Of a stretch of 35,561 nucleotides of DNA, positions 35,298-35,561 are shown in pieces. The notes under the pieces were generated by a model. The model did no database searches, was not told the origin of the DNA, and saw nothing but the letters and a program-made list of their open reading frames with translations. Position 1 is the first letter of the stretch; every line of letters starts with the position of its first letter. This DNA is from Desulfobacteraceae bacterium. GTDB lineage: Bacteria; Desulfobacterota; Desulfobacteria; Desulfobacterales; SKZT01. Both the position numbers and the translations under genes were made by a program. Where the stretch lies: the NCBI GenBank assembly GCA_007127235.1, contig SKZT01000231.1, forward strand, positions 1 through 35,561, given 5' to 3'.

Positions 35298-35446
35298 TTA
35301 GGGCAAGAACCGAAAAACGTTTTCTTCTACCCCCCATCCCAGCAATTCCCGGAGCTTGGCCGCCAGGTCCTCCATTGAAAATGGCTTCCGGATAAATGCA
35401 ACGCATTCTAATTCCGTTGGTTTTTTGCTGCCCTTATTCAAGGTTC
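35298..35446 (-). pseudogene. C-terminal fragment of response-regulator receiver domain
   Basis: Reverse strand reads ...ELECVAFIRKPFSMEDLAAKLRELLGWGVEENVFRFLP*; in-frame stop upstream and no rest of REC domain visible. Confidence 0.5.
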
Positions 35447-35561
35447 AGGATTTTCTACCTTATATTACAGCCAATGTTAATTTATCGGGTACTGCAGGTG
35501 CCTATATCAGCGCCGCTTATATGCAACCTTCAGGAGAAATAGTTTGTTGGTTTTATCACGA
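35434..35561 (+). other. open reading frame fragment running off right edge
   Basis: + strand reads LFKVQDFLPYITANVNLSGTAGAYISAAYMQPSGEIVCWFYH with no stop to window end; no start codon assigned. Confidence 0.35.

Noticed and set aside
1-35561. CRISPR array, tRNA, rRNA, prophage or intact transposase gene
   Set aside because: No regularly spaced direct repeats, recognisable tRNA/rRNA segments, phage structural genes or transposase motifs were seen by eye; tRNAscan/Infernal was not available.

Overview
35.6-kb window that looks like a Desulfobacterota-type bacterial chromosome (taxon inferred from gene content only). About 30 protein-coding genes are supported. The left part holds a Tat-signal DUF362 protein, a pRiA4b ORF-3-like protein, a spermidine-synthase-like lipoprotein, a methyltransferase, ferredoxin/rubrerythrin, an L,D-transpeptidase and a DjlA-like protein. 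The middle holds a three-gene lysine-2,3-aminomutase / ATP-grasp / ATP-grasp-GNAT cluster, a histidine kinase + sigma54 response regulator pair, and an unusual redox operon (Cys-rich protein, NuoE-like with zinc-ribbon tail, 1076-aa NuoF-GltD fusion, NuoG-N-like Fe-S protein, GltB-like FMN protein). The right part holds tolC, ftsE-ftsX-envC-ctpA-polysaccharide deacetylase, pyrE, a ZIP transporter and a large Cys-containing multi-PAS histidine kinase. The best candidates for an undescribed system are the Nuo/GOGAT chimeric redox operon (17256-24083) and the beta-amino-acid peptide-ligase cluster (9755-13841). Non-coding structure includes two ~128-bp MITE-like elements in opposite orientation, each with its own 7-8 bp direct repeat, flanking the two-component pair. 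There is also a three-copy dispersed repeat, a GTAG-type REP-like palindrome, a promoter plus terminator-like hairpin in the pyrE leader, and a possible junction near the right edge. No rRNA, tRNA or CRISPR array was recognised. All functional names come from reading motifs, not from database searches.
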